Assembly (NCBI GenBank): GCA_012960035.1 | Contig: DUBZ01000124.1 | Location: 144,591 to 208,590, forward strand | Source of the DNA: Myxococcales bacterium | Lineage (GTDB): Bacteria > Myxococcota_A > UBA9160 > UBA4427 | DNA: 64,000 nucleotides | Reading direction: 5' to 3' | In this document: piece after piece, positions 1 through 9,193 of the stretch | Layout: each line of letters opens with the position of its first letter | Position numbering within the stretch: the stretch's first letter is position 1 | Program-made: the position numbers and the translations under genes | The notes under the pieces: generated by a model | Seen by the model: only the letters and a program-made list of their open reading frames with translations | What the model was told of the DNA's origin: nothing | Databases searched by the model: none

Positions 1-99
1 CACCATCCTCACGTGACCCTTCGAGTCGACGTGGGTGAGTTCTGTTGAATCGTTCTGTGTTGCGGCCTCTGACTTGAGGTCCGCACGTTCATCCGACAT
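1..99 (-). CDS. moaC: MoaC, cyclic pyranopterin monophosphate synthase, N-terminal fragment (runs off the window)
   Basis: Only the first 33 codons are inside the window. The peptide starts MSDERADLK and contains LTHVDSKGHVRMV, which matches the start of MoaC (LTH-[IV]-D...G-x-x-x-MVDVS). MoaC makes cyclic pyranopterin monophosphate in molybdenum cofactor synthesis in the cytoplasm. The ATG (97-99) follows the TGA of the upstream hydrolase with no spacer, and GAGGAG lies just before it, so the two are probably co-transcribed and translationally coupled. The catalytic core is outside the window, so the call rests on the N-terminal motif alone. Confidence 0.72.
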   Translation of the reverse strand, partial: MSDERADLKSEAATQNDSTELTHVDSKGHVRMV

Positions 100-1032
100 T
101 CAATGTCTCCTCATTGCGTAAAGGCGTGACGTCTTTTCTCGGCACTCGATCCAATCGAGCATGTCGGTCATCACTTGTTCGCGCTCTACATCGTTCAAAA
201 TTTCGTGGCAGCTCCGCTCGTACATTCGAAACGCTGCGTGTGGAGCAGACGAACCCGGGATCGTCCCTGGCAGGCTTTGATGAAACGCCATGCTTCCGGT
301 CGGTGGGCATAAGCGATCGAGCGCACCGTGGGTCACGAACATGGGAATTTCGACCTCGGCTCCCCGACCCCGCACCCGTTCGATCTGGTCGATCAGCGCG
401 GCAGCATGGGAAGCAGTGGATAGCCCATGGACCAACGGATCTTCAACATAGCGTTTCACTTCTTCTGACTCCGAGCTGATCGCACTCGCGTCGAGCCCGG
501 CGTTCATTGAAAGACGCGGCGCAATTTTATTAAACAGACGCGCGAGCGTGATCTTGAAACCAGACAACTCAGAGCTCAGCGCCAAGGCGGCGCCCGACGT
601 AATCAAGCTCTGGACTGAAGGACTTCGTTCGACCGCGTAGGCGGTCGTGATCAACCCCCCCATGCTATGCCCGAGAAGTGTGATGGGCAGGGAACCTGAC
701 TCGCGCTCGACGCGCCCCAAAAAGAAGTCCAGGTCATTCAAATAGTCCGCGAAGCTTTCGACATGCCCGCGCTTGCCTGCCGAACGACCGTGGCCGCGAA
801 GGTCGAAGCTGTAGACCGCGGTGCCCCGACGCGAGAACCAAGTTGCGACGTGCTCATATCGACCACTGTGTTCGCCAAAGCCATGAACAATTGCCAGAGA
901 TCGAACCGGCGCGCGCGGCACCCACGACCGATAAAAAAGTGGAATCCCCGCGTGTCCGTTGAAGTGGGACTCGACCCGGCGCAAGGGAGCCTCGTCTTTT
1001 GGCTCGGGCGCGTTCGCCGCGAAAGAATCCAC
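100..1032 (-). CDS. Alpha/beta hydrolase, monoacylglycerol lipase-like (serine aminopeptidase S33 type)
   Basis: A 310-residue cytosolic serine hydrolase, probably acting on monoacylglycerols or similar esters. Visible features are the oxyanion motif VHGFGEHSGRY (about residues 49-59), the segment FDLRGHGRS (about 76-84), the nucleophile elbow GHSMGG (about 121-126), an acidic residue in THGALDRLCPP and the final His in ERSCHE. This order and length match the monoacylglycerol lipase/lysophospholipase (PldB-like) family. There is no signal peptide. The start is GTG with GAGGG a few bases upstream. It precedes moaC without a gap. Whether the natural substrate is a lipid or another ester cannot be told from sequence. 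Confidence 0.85.
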   Translation of the reverse strand: MDSFAANAPEPKDEAPLRRVESHFNGHAGIPLFYRSWVPRAPVRSLAIVHGFGEHSGRYEHVATWFSRRGTAVYSFDLRGHGRSAGKRGHVESFADYLNDLDFFLGRVERESGSLPITLLGHSMGGLITTAYAVERSPSVQSLITSGAALALSSELSGFKITLARLFNKIAPRLSMNAGLDASAISSESEEVKRYVEDPLVHGLSTASHAAALIDQIERVRGRGAEVEIPMFVTHGALDRLCPPTGSMAFHQSLPGTIPGSSAPHAAFRMYERSCHEILNDVEREQVMTDMLDWIECREKTSRLYAMRRH

Positions 1033-1496
1033 CTTGAGCCCTCAATCATCATTTCGCGAAACGGTCCGGCAGCGTCCCCCCACCACCTTGCTCGCGTTTC
1101 CGCGTTGAGCGGCAGCATACCAACCCTTTTTGCGTGAGCCGAACTTGCTCCTCGGGGTCGTAGTGCGACTTCTGCGCGATTGCCCTCAGTTTACAACTCG
1201 TGCGAGGTTTCCACCCACGCTCGCCGCCCCGCGATACAGCGCACGCGGGCTTGAAAGCGGGACAAAAGCACGCGGATATCGGGCATTGGGAGCTCCTTGG
1301 GTTCGCGCTTCGGATCGCCACGATCAAGCATGAACCGTCAGACCCATATTGAAATCGAGTCATGTAATTTCGCGAGCGACTTTGATTGACCTTTCTTCCA
1401 TCGCTCTGATAAGATGCAGCCGACTTCGAGCTCCCGTGTCTAACACGCGTGCCTAGTTCCCGGGTTCATACCCCGTGAAAAACAGATCGAGTCTTA
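1033..1496. other. Intergenic region between divergent genes, no gene seen
   Basis: This 464-bp gap separates the leftward hydrolase from the rightward histidine kinase. Open frames here have no recognisable product or good ribosome-binding site. The only signal seen is the promoter candidate near 1386-1415. Confidence 0.5.
1386..1415 (+). promoter_or_regulatory. Candidate sigma-70 promoter of the PAS histidine kinase
   Basis: TTGACC (1386-1391) is followed after 18 bp by TAAGAT (1410-1415); an overlapping choice is GATAAG at 1408. It lies about 80 bp upstream of the kinase start on the correct strand. The -35 is good and the -10 is mediocre. Confidence 0.4.
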
Positions 1497-3089
1497 ATGC
1501 CCCCTCCCCCAACGCCCACCCTCGAAACCATCGATGGAATTCCAGCGCATGAGCTGTTGGAAGGGCTTGGCAACCTCCACCAGTCTGTCGCCGTCACGCG
1601 CACAGACGGCACGGTTGAATGGGTAAGCCGCTCTCTTCTGAGTGAATTGACAGGGGAACGCGATCCGGTTGGCGCGTCGCTTACGCAGCTGTGCCACCGA
1701 TACATAGACGCCCGGGCCGGCAGCGATCCGGGCGCGTCTGACCTGCGACAAACATCAAGCGAACAGCCGCGACTTCCAGTTCAAATCTCGGATGTCTTCG
1801 CTCAGCTCGAACGGCGGCAGTGGGTTTGTCATCGCACGATTCTTTCGGATGCGCATTCCCTGGCGCCCGAGTCGTACCCCGATCGCGAGCTTGAACTCAG
1901 CGCGTTTTCGGTTCGTCGCCGCAGCGCTGAAGCGGAGCCAAACTCCGACGAGCTTCTATATGTCACGATCCTGCGTCAATCGGAAAAAGCAGATCCCCTC
2001 GCGCGCGTCGACACCGCCCCTCATGACTACTTTCGCAGTGTCCTCGATCAGCTTCCCGAGGCCACACTCACGATCGACCAATTGGGCTTCATCACGTACG
2101 CCAACTCACGAACCGTGACGCTCCTCGGAAAGAGCGCATTCGAACTCATTGATTCGCCCGTGTCTTTATTTTTCCCCGGCTCTGCGATCCTGCCGCTGAA
2201 CCCAAGCGGACCCGACGCGTCGGACCCCGAGAACATGGACAGCCCTTCTTCGACTCGCACGGTCGCCGAATTGGTCCGCCCCAAGGGAGACGCCGTCTAC
2301 GTCGAAGTCGCAAGCCGCCCGCTCAACTTGCCGGACGGGACGTACGCCGGGCGCATTATTCAACTGCGGGACACGTCGAACCAACGCCGCACTGTCGAGC
2401 GTTTCAAGCAAAAAATCTCTTCTCTCGAAGCCTACGTTCACACCGTGTCCCACGACCTTCGTTCCCCACTCGTTTCGATGCTGGGCTTTACGCGGATCAT
2501 CAAGCAGGACTACGGCAAGTTCCTCGATGAGACGGGCCGCAAGTTTCTCGACCGCATCGAGCAAGCCGGCACCAACATGAACACCATGACGCAGGACCTA
2601 CTTGAGCTTTCGACCCGCGACCAGCGCGACGCGACGCCGGAGCCCGTCGACCCACGGAACATCCTGCTGCAGATTCAAGCCGAAGTGAAACCACGCCTCC
2701 AGGAGCAGGGAGTCGACCTCATCCTCCCGTCGCTCCCGCCGATGATTCAATGCGATCGCACCCAGCTGTATCAAATCTTTTCGAATCTGATTGGCAATGC
2801 CCTGACCCACATGGGTCCGCACGCCGCGCCGCGCATCGAGATCGATATCGAAGAACACGACGATGAACACGTGATCGTGGTGCAAGACAACGGCGTCGGG
2901 ATCGACCGCTGCGAACATCAGCGAATCTTCGAAGCCTTTCATTCCAATTCGCGACCCAGCGCATCGCGTTCGACCGGCGTCGGTCTGTCGATCGTGAAAA
3001 AAATCGCCCAAGACCACGGTGGACAGGTGTGGGTTGAAAGTGAACTAGGTGAGGGTGCCACGTTCTTTGTGAGCCTCACCCACGTCTAG
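1497..3089 (+). CDS. Soluble PAS-PAS sensor histidine kinase
   Basis: A 530-residue cytoplasmic histidine kinase with no membrane segments. In order it has an N-terminal PAS-like region (about 15-140), a second PAS with EAAL-like LPEATLTIDQLGFITYAN (about 180-290), a HisKA dimerisation helix with the H-box SHDLRSPL (phosphoacceptor His319), and a HATPase domain with N-box NLIGNALTHM, G1 box DNGVGID and G2 box GVGLSIVKKI. This arrangement is typical of bacteriophytochrome-type HWE/HisKA kinases that sense small ligands or redox through PAS. No response regulator is adjacent, so it is an orphan kinase whose partner lies elsewhere. The start ATG has only a weak GAG upstream. Confidence 0.88.
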   Translation: MPPPPTPTLETIDGIPAHELLEGLGNLHQSVAVTRTDGTVEWVSRSLLSELTGERDPVGASLTQLCHRYIDARAGSDPGASDLRQTSSEQPRLPVQISDVFAQLERRQWVCHRTILSDAHSLAPESYPDRELELSAFSVRRRSAEAEPNSDELLYVTILRQSEKADPLARVDTAPHDYFRSVLDQLPEATLTIDQLGFITYANSRTVTLLGKSAFELIDSPVSLFFPGSAILPLNPSGPDASDPENMDSPSSTRTVAELVRPKGDAVYVEVASRPLNLPDGTYAGRIIQLRDTSNQRRTVERFKQKISSLEAYVHTVSHDLRSPLVSMLGFTRIIKQDYGKFLDETGRKFLDRIEQAGTNMNTMTQDLLELSTRDQRDATPEPVDPRNILLQIQAEVKPRLQEQGVDLILPSLPPMIQCDRTQLYQIFSNLIGNALTHMGPHAAPRIEIDIEEHDDEHVIVVQDNGVGIDRCEHQRIFEAFHSNSRPSASRSTGVGLSIVKKIAQDHGGQVWVESELGEGATFFVSLTHV

Positions 3090-3115
3090 CTGACTGACTT
3101 GTTCTCTTCACTGCG

Positions 3116-3203
3116 GCCGCGCTTTGCATCGCCGCGCTTTGCATCGCCGCGCTTTGCATCGCCGCGCTTTGCATCGCCGCGCTCTGCATCGCCGCGCTTT
3201 GCC
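3116..3203. repeat. 15-bp short tandem repeat, about 5.9 copies
   Basis: The unit gccgcgctttgcatc is repeated five times (the fifth with one T-to-C change, ctctgc) followed by a partial copy. It lies in the 208-bp gap between the histidine kinase and lgt. Read on the minus strand it encodes repeated Cys-Lys-Ala-Arg-Arg, but no real gene is supported there. Confidence 0.9.
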
Positions 3204-3297
3204 TTCGCGAGTCCACACTTGAACTGAATCTCGCTGCGAACGCCCGCTACCTTGCTCAGCCGGGTTGGGTTGCGTAGGCTGCGCGCCGGAGCGAACC

Positions 3298-4056
3298 ATG
3301 TACCCGATTCTTTTCACCATTCCAGGCATCGATTATCAGATCAGCAGTTTTGGCGTGATGATGGCCATTGGCTTTCTCGCCGCATTCTGGCTGACCGCCC
3401 GCGAACTCCCCGGCAAGGGGATCGATCCCGAACTCAGCTCGAACTTGCTGTTGTTCGTGATGATCGGCGGCGTCCTTGGCGCAAAACTCTACTTCGCCAC
3501 GGACATGACGTTTCGCGAGGGCGGCGATTGGTCTAGCTACTTCTTCAGGCGCGACGGCATTACTTGGTACGGCGGACTGCTTGGGGGCATGGCGGCGGCG
3601 GCGATCTCTTGCCGCATCTTCAAGCTCAACATGCGCAGCCTGTTTGAAGCCGGCGCGGTTGCAACCGCAGTGGGCCAATCATTCGGCCGCATCGGATGTT
3701 TCCTTGTCGGCGACGACTACGGCAAAGCGAGCGACTTGCCTTGGGCCGTGGCGTTCCCGATCGGTGCGCCGCCCGTCCACTACCCCGTCCATCCGACTCA
3801 GCTCTATGAAGTCGCTTGGTTGATCCCCATTGCATTCCTCTTGTATTCGCGACGTAAGAAGAGTTCGTTCTTGTTCGGCGAATATATGATCGCCAACGGG
3901 GCGGGACGTATCGCGATCGAACACCTGCGCGTCAATCCCGCAGTCGCCTTAGGGCTCACCGAACCTCAGTGGATCGGGATCGGCCTCGTCATCGCCGGAA
4001 TCGGAAGTTTGATTTACTTCCGTCGCAAGGACGAGCAGGCACTCGCGACAGCCTAA
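3298..4056 (+). CDS. lgt: Lgt, prolipoprotein diacylglyceryl transferase
   Basis: An inner-membrane enzyme that transfers diacylglycerol from phosphatidylglycerol to the lipobox Cys of prolipoproteins, the first step of lipoprotein maturation. The 252-residue protein is strongly hydrophobic with several membrane spans. It shows the family pattern YGGLLGGM (about 94-101) and the Lgt signature GRIGCFLVGDDYG (about 132-144), close to the usual GR-x-GN-F-x-N-G-E-x-x-G, followed by HPTQLYE. The Asn positions in the signature are replaced (Cys, Asp), which makes it slightly divergent. ATG at 3298 is chosen over an upstream in-frame TTG (3265) because GGAG lies 9 bp before it and Lgt proteins start near MYPILF. 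The window also encodes a likely lipoprotein substrate (the sulfatase). Confidence 0.9.
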   Translation: MYPILFTIPGIDYQISSFGVMMAIGFLAAFWLTARELPGKGIDPELSSNLLLFVMIGGVLGAKLYFATDMTFREGGDWSSYFFRRDGITWYGGLLGGMAAAAISCRIFKLNMRSLFEAGAVATAVGQSFGRIGCFLVGDDYGKASDLPWAVAFPIGAPPVHYPVHPTQLYEVAWLIPIAFLLYSRRKKSSFLFGEYMIANGAGRIAIEHLRVNPAVALGLTEPQWIGIGLVIAGIGSLIYFRRKDEQALATA

Positions 4057-4086
4057 GGGCTGCGCTGAAGGTTTTTTCCAGCGCTT

Positions 4087-5049
4087 CTAGACTTCGTCTT
4101 TCGCCGGAAGCCGTGTTTCGATCAGACGTGTGACTGCTTCTGCGCGAGCAAGCAGTGTCGTCCCGTGGGCGTCATCGCTCACGATCTTGCCAAAGCGCGA
4201 CAGCGCAGAATCTGCGAAGCGCAAGAAGCGCGGGTCGTCATTGTTCGCGGTCCCCCCGAGCCAAATCTCAAGTGAGTCGAGACTTCGCTCGAAGGCACCA
4301 GTCGAAAAATGCGCCATGCCCTCGGCGTAGTGGCGCAGACGCACCCATTCGTCGTTGCCATCCGTCTGAGTGGCCTTTTCCGCCAACGCCGCATCGAGGC
4401 ACGCATTCGCTTCGTCAAAGAACGCGCTTTCCAAAAAGGACTCTGCCGCCTTCGCATAACCCGCCGCCGCGGTCTTATGAATTTCTTGAAACAGTTCGGA
4501 CAGGCTCACGTTAAAAACGGACTCCACGGCACCACGGTTTTCAAACAGGTTTCGTGTCATCAGCGAATCGTCAGAGTGTGTCGCTAGTAACGCGCGTAGC
4601 TGGTTTCGCGTTTGGCTGAGCAGCGCCTCGGTCTCTTGCATCGCGGTCTGGGTCCGGTCGGCCCCCATCGACTGCACGGTTTCAAATTCCTTGAAGAACG
4701 CGCTGTCGTCCGGACCGTGCTCTTCGAGCAGCCGCTCGACCTTCGGCACATAGACTTCCTGCTGATACAAGTTTTCGCGCAGCTTCATCGCTTCGTGAAA
4801 CAGCGAGCCTACGGTGAGATCGAACAGCACTTCTCGGTGCATGTCTCGCGCTTCCGCCGAATCCTTTCGGAACTGAGCGTGACACCGTTCCTTTAGGCGG
4901 AACAAAATACTGCGCTCCGAGTCTCCGACCAACTCGGCCATCTCCGCAAAACACGGCTCACCATCGCGCAAGCGATCGAACAAGGAGTTCAGTGTCTGGT
5001 TGACCAGGATGTACTCCCGGAGTAGCTCGACAAAATCCCAGTCACGCAC
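4087..5049 (-). CDS. Hypothetical all-helical cytoplasmic protein
   Basis: I do not recognise the family. The 320-residue product is acidic, almost wholly helical by composition and lacks signal peptide, membrane spans or catalytic motifs. The C-terminal third (from YAKAAESFLESAFFDEANACL to HFSTGAFERSLDSLEIWL) has alternating small and aromatic residues spaced like TPR helices, so a protein-interaction scaffold is possible. GTG at 5049 is chosen because GGAG lies 7 bp upstream; an ATG 10 codons earlier (5079) has no such site. It is convergent with lgt and has its own upstream region. Confidence 0.6.
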   Translation of the reverse strand: MRDWDFVELLREYILVNQTLNSLFDRLRDGEPCFAEMAELVGDSERSILFRLKERCHAQFRKDSAEARDMHREVLFDLTVGSLFHEAMKLRENLYQQEVYVPKVERLLEEHGPDDSAFFKEFETVQSMGADRTQTAMQETEALLSQTRNQLRALLATHSDDSLMTRNLFENRGAVESVFNVSLSELFQEIHKTAAAGYAKAAESFLESAFFDEANACLDAALAEKATQTDGNDEWVRLRHYAEGMAHFSTGAFERSLDSLEIWLGGTANNDDPRFLRFADSALSRFGKIVSDDAHGTTLLARAEAVTRLIETRLPAKDEV

Positions 5050-5525
5050 AGGCGAGCTCCATCGCGCACGAAGACGCATTTCGGTTGCACCGAGTAGGAC
5101 GTTCGGTTCGCATCGTGTTTACCCTGAACAGCACGCAGCCTCGCGGTGTAATTCTGCCCCGGCCGTCTGGATGGATGGGATTGGCGCCGGCAAATGGCAA
5201 GTGAATTGGACTCGACACAAGGGCCGCTGGTCAGATTAGAAAAACAGCTTCCAAGGGTCAACGCGGGGGGGCCTGCGCGCGCCTTTCGTCTTTGCGCCAG
5301 ATGGCGGTCTTCCCTACCCTGCGCGGCGCTAGAATACGCGCCCGAAACCACGTAATTTGATCGAAGTTCTTAGACCGATCGTTCCAGGTTCGCGGTGCAA
5401 GATCCCAAGAACAGTATGCGCCGCCCCCTCTGCGGGACGGCTACCCGGTCGGACTCCGCTGGCGACGAACGCGCGCGAGCTGGGCGACTGCAAATTCCGA
5501 GTTTCATGAGGGGAAGTATCAGGCG
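5050..5525. other. Intergenic region between divergent genes, nothing recognised
   Basis: This 476-bp stretch lies between the leftward helical protein and rightward etfQO and presumably holds both promoters. I see no RNA gene, clear promoter pair or repeat. A G-run (GGGGGGG near 5264) is the only compositional oddity. Confidence 0.4.
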
Positions 5526-7217
5526 ATGAGTGAAGTCGAACGCGAGAGCATGGAAGTCGACGTTTTGTTTGTTGGCGCGGGGCCCGGCAATTTGGCCTCT
5601 GCCTACCACCTTACCAAGCAGGTCGAGGCCTACAACGAGAACGCTGAGGCTAACGGGGTCAGCCCCATTGAGCCGCCCACGGTCTTGGTCATCGAAAAGG
5701 CAGCTGAGCTTGGCGATCACCAGCTCTCCGGCGCCGTGATCAACCCCCGCGCAATCGCAGAACTCATGCCCGACTTCGTCGAGCAGGGCTTTCCGACCGA
5801 GTACATCTGCGACGACTCTCAGTTCCGCGCTTTTTTCCAAGACAGTGACATCAAGAGCCCGATCTGCCCGCCCCCGTTTTACAAGAACGGCTACCACATT
5901 GCCTCACTGAGCAATGTCGTGAAGTGGCTCGGCGCGAAGTGCGAAGAGATCGGCGTTGAGATCTACCCGGGCTTTGCCGCCTCCGAGATCTTGACCGAAG
6001 GCGACCGCGTCCTCGGCATCCGCACTGGCGATATGGGCATCGCGGCCGACGGCAGTCACAAACCGACCTACCAGCCCGGCATGGACATCTTGGCCCGGGT
6101 CACGGTGCTCGGTGAAGGCGTGCGCGGCAGCTGCACCAAGCAGCTTCTCGATCGCTTCGACATGCACGGCCAGAACCCGCAGACGTTCGAAACCGGCATC
6201 AAAGAGATTTGGCGGGTCAAGCCTGAAAACCACAAGCCCGGCCGCGTGATCCACGGTTCGTTGTTCCCCGACGGGTTGTCCCAGATGAACGGGATGTGGC
6301 TCTATGACATGAAGGACAACCTGGTCTCGTACGGCTTCGTGACGAACCTCAGCAGCGAAGACCCGAACAACGACCCGCACCTGATGGCCCAGAAGTTCAA
6401 GACGACGAAGTTCATGCGCGACCTGCTCGACGGCGCAGAGCTGATTCGATACGGCGCCAAGTGCATCCCGACGGGCGCCCTTTACTCTCAGCCGAAGCTC
6501 TACACCAACGGCGCCATGATCCTGGGCGATGGTGCGGCGATGCTCAACATCTTGAAGCTTTCGGGCGTCCACATGGCGATGAAGACCGGCATGTTGGCCG
6601 CCGACACGATCGTCGATGCCATTGCAGCCGACGATTTTTCTGCCATGACCCTGGGTGGCTATACCGAACGCTACCGAGACAGCTGGGCATACGAAGAGCA
6701 GCTCGAGTGTCGCAACTTCACCGGTTCACTGGAGATCCACCCGCTGTTCGGCATGGGGATCAACATTCCTATATCGCTCCTGACGGGCGGTCGAGGACTC
6801 ATCGATCCGATCAAGACGCACCCGAGCCACGCCGGCATGAAGAAGCTGTGGGAACTCCCCGAAAAAGACCGCAACCCGGAACCCTTCGAGTTCGACGGCG
6901 TGCTTACCTTCAGCAAGGAGCACTTGGTTGGCTACAGCGGCACCGCCCACGAAGCGGACCAACCGCACCACTTGAAGGTGGCCGACACGGAAGTCTGCGC
7001 GAACGAGTGCGCCCGCGACTACGGAAACCCGTGCGAAAAGTTCTGCCCCGCCGCGGTCTACGAAATGGTGGAGAACAAGGAGAGCGGCCGAAAGGAGCTC
7101 TTCATCCATCACGAGAACTGCGTGCATTGCAAGACGTGCGACATCGCGGACCCGTACCAGATCATCACCTGGACAACGCCGGAAGGCGGCGAAGGGCCGG
7201 ACTACTCGCAGATGTAA
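5526..7217 (+). CDS. etfQO: Electron transfer flavoprotein-ubiquinone oxidoreductase (ETF-QO)
   Basis: A membrane-associated FAD and [4Fe-4S] enzyme that passes electrons from reduced ETF, loaded by acyl-CoA dehydrogenases, to the quinone pool. The 563 residues match the usual length. The N-terminus has the FAD dinucleotide fold (DVLFVGAGPGNLASA, about 10-24). The middle contains the family segment EDPNNDPH. The C-terminus carries the ferredoxin-like cluster motif CANECARDYGNPCEKFCPAAVY, then CVHCKTCDIADPYQII, ending in the characteristic WTTPEGGEGPDYSQM. The start ATG has GAGGGGAA upstream. It matches the acyl-CoA dehydrogenase, enoyl-CoA hydratase and acyl-CoA synthetase genes in the window and supports respiratory beta-oxidation. 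Confidence 0.97.
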   Translation: MSEVERESMEVDVLFVGAGPGNLASAYHLTKQVEAYNENAEANGVSPIEPPTVLVIEKAAELGDHQLSGAVINPRAIAELMPDFVEQGFPTEYICDDSQFRAFFQDSDIKSPICPPPFYKNGYHIASLSNVVKWLGAKCEEIGVEIYPGFAASEILTEGDRVLGIRTGDMGIAADGSHKPTYQPGMDILARVTVLGEGVRGSCTKQLLDRFDMHGQNPQTFETGIKEIWRVKPENHKPGRVIHGSLFPDGLSQMNGMWLYDMKDNLVSYGFVTNLSSEDPNNDPHLMAQKFKTTKFMRDLLDGAELIRYGAKCIPTGALYSQPKLYTNGAMILGDGAAMLNILKLSGVHMAMKTGMLAADTIVDAIAADDFSAMTLGGYTERYRDSWAYEEQLECRNFTGSLEIHPLFGMGINIPISLLTGGRGLIDPIKTHPSHAGMKKLWELPEKDRNPEPFEFDGVLTFSKEHLVGYSGTAHEADQPHHLKVADTEVCANECARDYGNPCEKFCPAAVYEMVENKESGRKELFIHHENCVHCKTCDIADPYQIITWTTPEGGEGPDYSQM

Positions 7218-7250
7218 CGCGTTTGTCCCGACAGGCGGCGACGAACAAGA

Positions 7251-7283
7251 AAGGCTCCGCGCGCAATGCACGGAGCCTTTTCT
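7251..7283 (+). terminator. Rho-independent terminator of etfQO
   Basis: A perfect 9-bp stem, aaggctccg (7251-7259) and cggagcctt (7271-7279), with an 11-nt loop and a TTTTCT tail. The 16 bases gacgaacaagaaaggc at its left edge (7240-7255) recur at the glnK terminator. The A-rich left side would give a T-rich tail on the other strand, so it may work in both directions. Confidence 0.85.
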
Positions 7284-7513
7284 ACTTCTAGCCAGGTAGC
7301 GCCCCGACCCATGCCCGTCTTTGCGAAATCGCGCGCCGTCGGCTGTTTCCGAAAATTGAGACTCCGCACCGGCTCAAGTTAGGACACTTCGAATCATCGC
7401 AATTTCGACTTTTCTCTGGCTCTGACGATCGGCAGACCTCTCGCGGTGTTCCGAGCATTCTAAATCTGCCGGGCTAGGTCTTTGCTCGCCGAGTGTTGAG
7501 CCCAGCAACGACC

Positions 7514-7750
7514 ATGCTCTTCACTTCTCCCATTTTCTTGCTGTTCTTCCTGACGATCGTGCCGTTGCTGTCATTCATGATGACCGGGCGACTCGTGGTG
7601 CTACACGACTCGTTCTTTGAAAACATTCAACCGTTGATCTCGCCCTACTTCGAAGAAATCTGGCTCCTGAAGTGGAATCACATCGACGCCGCATCGCACG
7701 AGCCCACTTCACGATGGATCCGACCGCCACCCGACGCTCGCAGGATCGCT
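7514..7750 (+). pseudogene. Possible remnant of an MBOAT O-acyltransferase N-terminus
   Basis: The peptide starting at 7514 (MLFTSPIFLLFFLTIVPLL) closely resembles the first transmembrane helix of AlgI/DltB-type membrane-bound O-acyltransferases (MLFNS-x-FLLFFLPLV). After about 20 residues the resemblance stops, and the frame runs into the antisense of the sulfatase. A chance hydrophobic ORF cannot be excluded. If real, this is only a short degenerate fragment of a gene normally about 1.4 kb long. Confidence 0.3.
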
Positions 7751-9124
7751 CTAGCGTCTCGGTTTTCTGGCGTATCGCGACGGAAGGGTTTCATCCCACT
7801 CGCGTATACGATTTTGCAAATCGGCGACCACCGCTGGGTGGATTGCCGCAAGGTTCTCCGTTTCGCCAGGATCCGAAACGACGTCGTAGAGTTCCGCGTC
7901 TCGATTCGGCGGCCCGCCTTCGCGAAGCTTCCAACGCTCCCATCGGATTGCGATCGGTGCGTTCGTCCAGCTGTCCTTCCAGAACAACGGTCGAGTCCGC
8001 GAATGGGCCCCGCCCATCCAAGCCGACACCACATCTTCACCGTCGAGATGCGGGCTCGCGCATGAGATCTTTGCAAGACCACATAGGGTCGGAAGCCAAT
8101 CGACCGCGCTCGTAATCGAGGTGTCGTCGACCCGACCAGCGGGAACGCGCCCGGGCCATCGGACAATGAAAGGCACCCGCGCGCCGCCCTCATACAGCGA
8201 CCCCTTCCCACCGCGAAAGGGTCCAGGACTCCCAAGCAAGTCCTTGCCGTATTGGTCGACAAGGCCACGGTCGCGACCCACCTGACCAGAAGGCCCGGGG
8301 CCATTGTCGCTGGCGAATACCACGAGGGTATTTTCGCTCAGCCCGAGTTCGTCGAGCTTCTCTAGGATGCGGCCTATCTCGAAGTCCACGGAATGCACGT
8401 CTCCCAGATAGCGCCGCATTCCCTCGTTGATGTCGCCACCGTACGAATGAACTCGTGCGAACTTCTTCAGCATAAATGGTGAAAAGTCAGCCATCGCGAC
8501 CGTGGTTGCGGCGAATGGCGCGAGAAACGATGGAGCGGGGTTGATCGGGTAGTGGGGCACGGTCCCCCAAATCTGTACATAGAAAGGGCCATCACGATTC
8601 TTCTCAATAAAGCGAATCGCTTGATCGTACGCGTGCGAATCGCGGCTGCGTTTTCCCTCGAGCGCCTTGGACGTCTGCCCCTTGGCCCTTTGGATCGTCC
8701 CGATGCCGTAGGTTCCCGAGCTTGTGTCGGCGCCGAGATGCCACTTGCCGAAGTGCCCCGTCCGGTAACCGGCGTCGTGCAGAAGCGCTGTGACGGTTGG
8801 GACATCGCCGAGACCAAAGTCCCCCGTGTAATTTGCAAAACGTGCGGGAAACACTCCGGTCATAAAGCCAGCTCGGCTCGGAATGCAAAGCGGACTCGCC
8901 GCGTAAAAATGCTGAAAGCGCGTGCCCTCTTCTGCCAACCGATCCAGGTTGGGTGTCAGCGCGTAGGGGTGGCCATAAGATCCCAAGTCTCCGTAGCCGA
9001 GGTCGTCGGCGAGAACGAAAACGATATTGGGCCGATCGTCGACTTTCGACTCACACGCGACGATCGTGGCGGTGACACTCAGCATGACGACGCAAAGCAG
9101 TCCGATCGAATGTCGAGATCTCAA
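7751..9124 (-). CDS. Lipoprotein sulfatase (arylsulfatase family)
   Basis: A hydrolase of sulfate esters in the type I sulfatase/alkaline phosphatase superfamily. It has NIVFVLADDLGYGD (metal-binding Asp pair), then CIPSRAGFMTG, the C-x-P-S-R signature whose Cys becomes formylglycine, then GKWHLG and the metal motif FASDNGPG. It has 457 residues from a TTG start at 9124. That start is preferred over ATG 9172 because AGGAGG lies 8 bp upstream and it yields a clean signal peptide (MRSRHSIGLLCVVMLSVTATIVAC). The signal ends in a lipobox I-V-A-C, so the enzyme is probably lipid-anchored. A maturation enzyme (FGE or anSME) is not in this window. Substrate unknown. Confidence 0.88.
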   Translation of the reverse strand: MRSRHSIGLLCVVMLSVTATIVACESKVDDRPNIVFVLADDLGYGDLGSYGHPYALTPNLDRLAEEGTRFQHFYAASPLCIPSRAGFMTGVFPARFANYTGDFGLGDVPTVTALLHDAGYRTGHFGKWHLGADTSSGTYGIGTIQRAKGQTSKALEGKRSRDSHAYDQAIRFIEKNRDGPFYVQIWGTVPHYPINPAPSFLAPFAATTVAMADFSPFMLKKFARVHSYGGDINEGMRRYLGDVHSVDFEIGRILEKLDELGLSENTLVVFASDNGPGPSGQVGRDRGLVDQYGKDLLGSPGPFRGGKGSLYEGGARVPFIVRWPGRVPAGRVDDTSITSAVDWLPTLCGLAKISCASPHLDGEDVVSAWMGGAHSRTRPLFWKDSWTNAPIAIRWERWKLREGGPPNRDAELYDVVSDPGETENLAAIHPAVVADLQNRIREWDETLPSRYARKPRR

Positions 9125-9193
9125 CGGCTTCGCCTCCTCTTGTCGCGACCCGTGGATGAACTGCGCGAGCACCGCACAGCATCCTAGCGCCAG

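Noticed and set aside
3108..3329. Minus-strand frame encoding Cys-Lys-Ala-Arg-Arg repeats
   Set aside because: It is only the translation of the 15-bp tandem repeat, has no Shine-Dalgarno and overlaps the lgt start region.
7493..8065. Full 190-codon plus-strand frame
   Set aside because: Beyond 7750 it is antisense to the conserved sulfatase C-terminus; only the first part might be a gene remnant.
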